Assembly (NCBI GenBank): GCA_963771905.1
Contig: CAVYVI010000002.1
Location: 117,206 to 181,205 of the forward strand
DNA from: Palsa-147 sp963771905
GTDB lineage: Bacteria; Acidobacteriota; Terriglobia; Acidiferrales; UBA7541
Length of the DNA: 64,000 bases
Reading direction: 5' to 3'
Shown: piece after piece, positions 60,713 to 64,000 of the stretch
Layout: every line of letters starts with the position of its first letter
Position numbering within the stretch: the stretch's first letter is position 1
The notes under the pieces: generated by a model
What the model was told of the DNA's origin: nothing
What the model saw: only the letters and a program-made list of their open reading frames with translations
The model's database searches: none
Position numbers and translations under genes: made by a program

Positions 60713-61429
60713 ATGAAACTCGATGTGCTCGCGATTGCCGCGCACCCGGATGACGTCGAGCTGAGCTGCGGCGGTACGCTGATCAAAATGGCGGAAATGG
60801 GTTACCACACGGGCATCCTTGATCTAACGCGCGGCGAGATGGGAACCCGCGGCACGCCCGAAATCCGTGCGCGCGAAGCGGCCGCAGCGGCCCGCATCCT
60901 GGGCACGAAGTTGCGTGAAAACCTCGGCCTGCCCGATTCCCGTCTCGAAGTGAACGAAGAATACAAACGCAAAATTGCCGTGAAGATTCGCACGCTGAGG
61001 CCGTCGACCGTGATTCTGCCTTACTGGGAGGGCCGCCACCCGGATCACTACAACGCCTCAAAGCTCGGATACGAAGGCTGCTTCCTTGCCGGCCTCAAGC
61101 AAATGCCGCTTGAAGGCGAGGCGTTTCGCCCGCACAAGATTATTTATTCGACCGTGTATCAGAATATCCGGCCCAGTTTCGCCGTCGATATTTCGAAGCA
61201 ATTTGAGAAGCGCCGCCGCGCAATCCTGGCCTACAAATCGCAATTTCAGCCGAGCAAAAGTCAGAAGCGCTCGAAAGTTTACCTTCCGCTCGACGAACTC
61301 GAACGCGAGATGAATTTGATCGCAAGCTTCTACGGAAAAATGATCGGCGTGAAATACGCGGAGCCGTTCTTGACGCGAGAGATTGGCGCGGTGGATGACG
61401 TCGTGACGCTGCCGGTGCGATCTATTTAG
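60713..61429 (+). CDS. bshB1: Bacillithiol biosynthesis deacetylase BshB1
   Basis: 238 residues from ATG 60713 (GGAGGA upstream). Zinc-dependent deacetylase of N-acetylglucosaminyl-malate in bacillithiol synthesis. AHPDD (10-14) and VELSCGGTL at the start, then RGEMGTRGTPEIRAREAAAA, NLGLPD and HPDH in the family order. Related LmbE-type proteins have other roles, so the name is probable. bshA and bshC are not in view. Confidence 0.85.
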   Translation: MKLDVLAIAAHPDDVELSCGGTLIKMAEMGYHTGILDLTRGEMGTRGTPEIRAREAAAAARILGTKLRENLGLPDSRLEVNEEYKRKIAVKIRTLRPSTVILPYWEGRHPDHYNASKLGYEGCFLAGLKQMPLEGEAFRPHKIIYSTVYQNIRPSFAVDISKQFEKRRRAILAYKSQFQPSKSQKRSKVYLPLDELEREMNLIASFYGKMIGVKYAEPFLTREIGAVDDVVTLPVRSI

Positions 61430-61450
61430 CTTCGAGCGGGTTTGTCAGGC

Positions 61451-61684
61451 TCAAAACTCGTCGGATTCCTGGGTGAACGAGAATCCCGGCAGATCCTGCC
61501 CTTGGGCGGCGCGCACGACTCGGATCCTGAGTGGCGCTTCGGACTCGGCACCGGCTTTGCGCAAGACCGCAAACGTCGCCAGCGCTTCGTTGTAAACCTT
61601 AGTAATCAGAAAGTTTTCGCCGGTCCCGTTCTTCTTCCAAACTTGCCCGACCTGAATTTTTCGCACCGGCATAATCGTCTTCAC
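61451..61684 (-). CDS. Small hypothetical protein
   Basis: 77 residues from GTG 61684 or ATG 61672. The pattern VRKIQVGQVWKKNGTGENFL is beta-rich and compact, with an acidic end. Probable but unrecognised. Convergent to bshB1; ribosome site not clear. Confidence 0.5.
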   Translation of the reverse strand: MKTIMPVRKIQVGQVWKKNGTGENFLITKVYNEALATFAVLRKAGAESEAPLRIRVVRAAQGQDLPGFSFTQESDEF

Positions 61685-61836
61685 AGACTTTAGACAGAAT
61701 CCCGAAGGGCGTCAATACGATTGCCATCTTTTGGCAGATCGAGAAGAAACCCTTTTTAGGACATATGTCATCCAACGGTTCAGGGCAAACTGGTTTCCGG
61801 GTGTATAATCCTGCCAAAGCTCGTTGGAGGTGCTGC

Positions 61837-63024
61837 ATGAGAACCTGGGCAAGAGAATTCGCCGCGATCCTGCTGACCATGGCGCTGGTCTACCCGGCAG
61901 CCTTCGCGCAATCGCAGGCGCAAACGCAGCAACAAGCACAGACTGCGCAGCAGCAATCGCAAACGTCCGCGCAGCAGCAAACACCTCCGCCCGACCAGCC
62001 GCAGGCGACAGCGCCGGCGGACTCGTCGCAGCCCTCGACATCCGCCGATGCGCAGGGTCCAACGCCGAAAGACGTCAAAGGCGGCAGCGAATCTGACGTC
62101 AACGCGATCGGCAACCGAAAAGTTGGCCACGGGCCCGACATGTATTCCATGGAGCACGAGATTGCTCTGGGCAAGCAGCTCGCGCAGGAAGTTGATCGCA
62201 CCGCGAAATTCATCACCGATCCGGTGGTGACCGAATACGTCAATCGCGTTGCCCAGAACATCGTTCGCAATTCCGACGCCCAAGTGCCTTTCACGGTAAA
62301 GGTGATCGATTCGGATGTGGTGAACGCCTTTGCTCTTCCGGGCGGCTTTTTCTATATTAATAGCGGCCTGGTTCTCCGCGCCGACGAAGAGTCCGAATTG
62401 GCCGGCGTGATGGCTCATGAAATCGCGCACGTCTGCGCGCGCCATGGCACACGCAACGCGACAAAGGGCACCATCATGCAGATGGCCACCATTCCTCTGA
62501 TTCTTCTCGGCCCCGGTGGCTGGGCGGGCTACGGAATTTACGAGGGCTTGAATTTCCTCATTCCCATTTCCTACCTCAAGTTCAGCCGCGATGCCGAACG
62601 CGAAGCCGACTACCTCGGCCTGCAATATATGTACAAGGCCGGCTACGATCCGAACGCCTTCGTGGCTTTCTTCGAGAAAGTGGAAGCCGACGAAAAGAAA
62701 CATCCCGGTACGATTCCCAAGCTCTTCTCGACTCATCCGCCGACCCCGGACCGCATCGAGGCTTCGCAGAAAGAAATCGCAACGATTCTTCCGTCGCGGG
62801 ATGAATACATCGTGACAACATCGGAATTCGATCTGGTGAAAAAGCGCCTCGGCGCCATCGAATCGGGTCAGAAGATCCAAGAAAAGAAGGCTGGCAAGGA
62901 TAAGCCGACGCTGCGGAAGAAGACCGATCCCTCGGCGACAGCTCCTACCACGGATTCGACCTCGAGCGGAGACTCGAGCGGCGACGACGACCGGCCGGTG
63001 CTGAAGCGTCGCTCGGACAACTAA
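61837..63024 (+). CDS. Exported M48-family metallopeptidase (BepA-like)
   Basis: 395 residues from ATG 61837 (TTGGAGG upstream). Signal peptide 1-24 (AFA-Q). A Gln/Pro/Ala-rich stretch (25-75) precedes the peptidase domain. Zinc motif HEIAH (194-198) with a third ligand Glu in AEREADYLG; a hydrophobic loop MATIPLILLGPGGWAGYGI near the site. C-terminal Lys/Ser-rich tail. Likely a periplasmic quality-control protease. Confidence 0.92.
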   Translation: MRTWAREFAAILLTMALVYPAAFAQSQAQTQQQAQTAQQQSQTSAQQQTPPPDQPQATAPADSSQPSTSADAQGPTPKDVKGGSESDVNAIGNRKVGHGPDMYSMEHEIALGKQLAQEVDRTAKFITDPVVTEYVNRVAQNIVRNSDAQVPFTVKVIDSDVVNAFALPGGFFYINSGLVLRADEESELAGVMAHEIAHVCARHGTRNATKGTIMQMATIPLILLGPGGWAGYGIYEGLNFLIPISYLKFSRDAEREADYLGLQYMYKAGYDPNAFVAFFEKVEADEKKHPGTIPKLFSTHPPTPDRIEASQKEIATILPSRDEYIVTTSEFDLVKKRLGAIESGQKIQEKKAGKDKPTLRKKTDPSATAPTTDSTSSGDSSGDDDRPVLKRRSDN

Positions 63025-63044
63025 TTCGGCGCTATAAAGGCTTT

Positions 63045-63076
63045 GGGGCGTCCGCCGCGACGGACGCCCCTTTTTT
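63045..63076 (+). terminator. Terminator after the M48 gene
   Basis: GGGGCGTCCG (63045-63054), loop CCGCGA, CGGACGCCCC (63061-63070), TTTTTT. Near ideal; it also lies downstream of the convergent DUF507 pair. Confidence 0.88.
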
Positions 63077-63103
63077 ATTGCCGTATATGAATTGGCGCGA
63101 CTT

Positions 63104-63397
63104 TCAGCGCTCGACGGCCTCGGCAACGCCCATGCGCTTCAGCCCTTCGGCGTAATATTTGCGATACAGAACATCCCACTCCTCGCTGCCTTCGAGGATT
63201 TCCCGCTTCTGCGAAGTGATCTTCAGCCGGACTTCCGTGTCCACCTGCTCTTCGAGCTTGAGCAGCGCCGTGAGAATATTCACAACTTCGAGGCGAATGG
63301 TGTCGCGATCCTCGATAAACTCCACGGCATCGAGAGACACGAGGACGTCGATAATCTTGTGCGAAAGCCGAACCGTCTTTTCGCGACTGAGCCTCAT
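63104..63397 (-). CDS. DUF507-family protein
   Basis: 97 residues. Helical protein of the DUF507 type: MRLSREKTVRLSHKIIDVLV, then a Glu/Asp-rich helix, KITSQKREILEGSEEWDVLY and KYYAEGLKRMG. Follows a paralogue 22 bases upstream. Function unknown. Confidence 0.85.
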   Translation of the reverse strand: MRLSREKTVRLSHKIIDVLVSLDAVEFIEDRDTIRLEVVNILTALLKLEEQVDTEVRLKITSQKREILEGSEEWDVLYRKYYAEGLKRMGVAEAVER

Positions 63398-63419
63398 CTC
63401 CTCGTTGGCGTCTCCCGAG

Positions 63420-63701
63420 CTAGCGCAGAGTCAGCTTTCGCTGACGCGCCAGTTCCCCTTTCACTTTTTTGTACATTTCCTGATACGAAGCGCCGGTGCG
63501 GCGCATTTCTTCCGCGTGCTGGCTCAAAATCTCGCGCACTTCTTCATTCAGGCGATCCTCGATGGATAATTCTTCGGCCATGGCCTGACGAACGTGCTGC
63601 GTCACCGCGTCGGTTGCCTTCGTCTCGATCATTTCTCCCGCGACGAGGCGCTTCACGATCTCTTTCGACATGTACGCCACGTAATCGCGCGACAGCAGCA
63701 T
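63420..63701 (-). CDS. DUF507-family protein
   Basis: 93 residues. MLLSRDYVAYMSKEIVKRLV and EELSIEDRLNEEVREILSQH, ending in ARQRKLTLR, align with the next gene in style and length. The two are tandem paralogues in one unit. The family is typical of Acidobacteriota, Deltaproteobacteria and relatives. Confidence 0.85.
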   Translation of the reverse strand: MLLSRDYVAYMSKEIVKRLVAGEMIETKATDAVTQHVRQAMAEELSIEDRLNEEVREILSQHAEEMRRTGASYQEMYKKVKGELARQRKLTLR

Positions 63702-63821
63702 GCAGGCATTCTCCCAAGCTTCGCTCGAAACAATTTAGTGTACTGTCTGCCTGTTCCGAGTGTCAAGAAAAGGCCACGTTGACGCTTCTGGACGCTTCCG
63801 ATAAGATTGTGAAGTTATTCA

Positions 63822-63897
63822 GGGCGGTTAGCTCAGCGGTTAGAGCATCCGGCTTACACCCGGAAGGTCGTCCGTTCAAATCGGACATCGCCCACCA
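63822..63897 (+). tRNA. tRNA-Val (TAC)
   Basis: Acceptor GGGCGGT pairs with ATCGCCC (one G-T), A-CCA encoded. Anticodon stem TCCGG/CCGGA with loop CTTACAC gives TAC at 63855-63857. T arm GTCCG-TTCAAAT-CGGAC. Same direction as tRNA-Asp 27 bases on. Confidence 0.95.
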
Positions 63898-63924
63898 GCT
63901 CTCAGCGACGAGATTCATCACAAC

Positions 63925-64000
63925 GGGGCCGTAGTTCAGTTTGGTTAGAACGCCTGCCTGTCACGCAGGAGGTCGCGGGTTCGAACCCCGTCGGCCCCGC
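63925..64000 (+). tRNA. tRNA-Asp (GTC), 3' end at window edge
   Basis: Acceptor GGGGCCG pairs with CGGCCCC, discriminator G; the CCA is cut by the window. Anticodon stem CCTGC/GCAGG with loop CTGTCAC gives GTC at 63960-63962. Confidence 0.93.

Overview
The window looks like a chromosomal segment of a GC-rich (about 60 %) bacterium. The gene set points to Acidobacteriota (Terriglobia-like): tandem DUF507 genes, an adenylylation-site-free glutamine synthetase, a cyanobacterial-length NADP isocitrate dehydrogenase, a BshB1-type bacillithiol deacetylase, PilZ proteins, low-complexity secreted proteins and PEGA/OmpA envelope proteins. This assignment is inferred from gene content only. No IS element, prophage, CRISPR array or rRNA operon was seen. 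Three tRNA genes are present: Phe(GAA), Val(TAC) and Asp(GTC), the last cut by the window end.

Layout. 1-10 kb: a partial exported protein, two small exported Sm-like/membrane-tail proteins, glutamine synthetase, divergently inositol-phosphate synthase, a small membrane protein, a 1.1-kb gene-free stretch with degenerate repeats, an LRAT-like small protein, an orphan Flp-type pilin, an exported protein ending in a TonB-C-like domain, and a Gly/Ser/Pro-rich exported protein. 10.6-19.5 kb: central carbon metabolism (icd-mdh-hypothetical; sdhCAB), interrupted by an exported cyclophilin and a dipeptidase. 19.6-33.3 kb: a 5'-nucleotidase-like phosphatase, pyruvoyl arginine decarboxylase, an M23 peptidase, a deoxyhypusine-synthase homologue, RNase J, RimI-like acetyltransferase, UppP, FtsK and an M1 aminopeptidase. 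33.5-40.6 kb: tRNA-Phe, a PPOX/F420-type protein, two PilZ proteins, a DnaB-N-like small protein overlapping a degenerate CPBP protein, an AmmeMemoRadiSam radical SAM enzyme, a TPR protein and an aldehyde dehydrogenase.

40.9-48.3 kb is a minus-strand run: a small hypothetical, an LRV-repeat protein and a benzoate-CoA-ligase-like enzyme; then a MocR regulator, thioesterase, pdxS, pdxT, low-molecular-weight phosphatase and DtxR/MntR regulator. The second block is probably a vitamin B6 synthesis operon with its own PdxR-like regulator. 48.4-59.8 kb: MBL hydrolase, YgfZ, a lone NuoB, a zinc alcohol dehydrogenase divergent from an XdhC-MocA pair, an IscU-like scaffold divergent from a PEGA/OmpA protein, a BtuF-like binding protein, a Nudix hydrolase and the two E1 subunits of a 2-oxoacid dehydrogenase. 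59.8-64 kb: an SDR, BshB1, a small hypothetical, an exported M48 protease, two DUF507 proteins and two tRNAs.

The most unusual context is the decarboxylase/deoxyhypusine-synthase-like pair, which suggests a non-canonical polyamine route in an organism expected to lack eIF5A. Other points for a second look are the PdxR-like block, candidate sigma-54 promoters before the pilin and one PilZ gene, the lone nuoB, and the repeat-bearing gene-free region at 4.9-6.0 kb. No single gene cluster was recognised as a clearly new defence or biosynthetic system.
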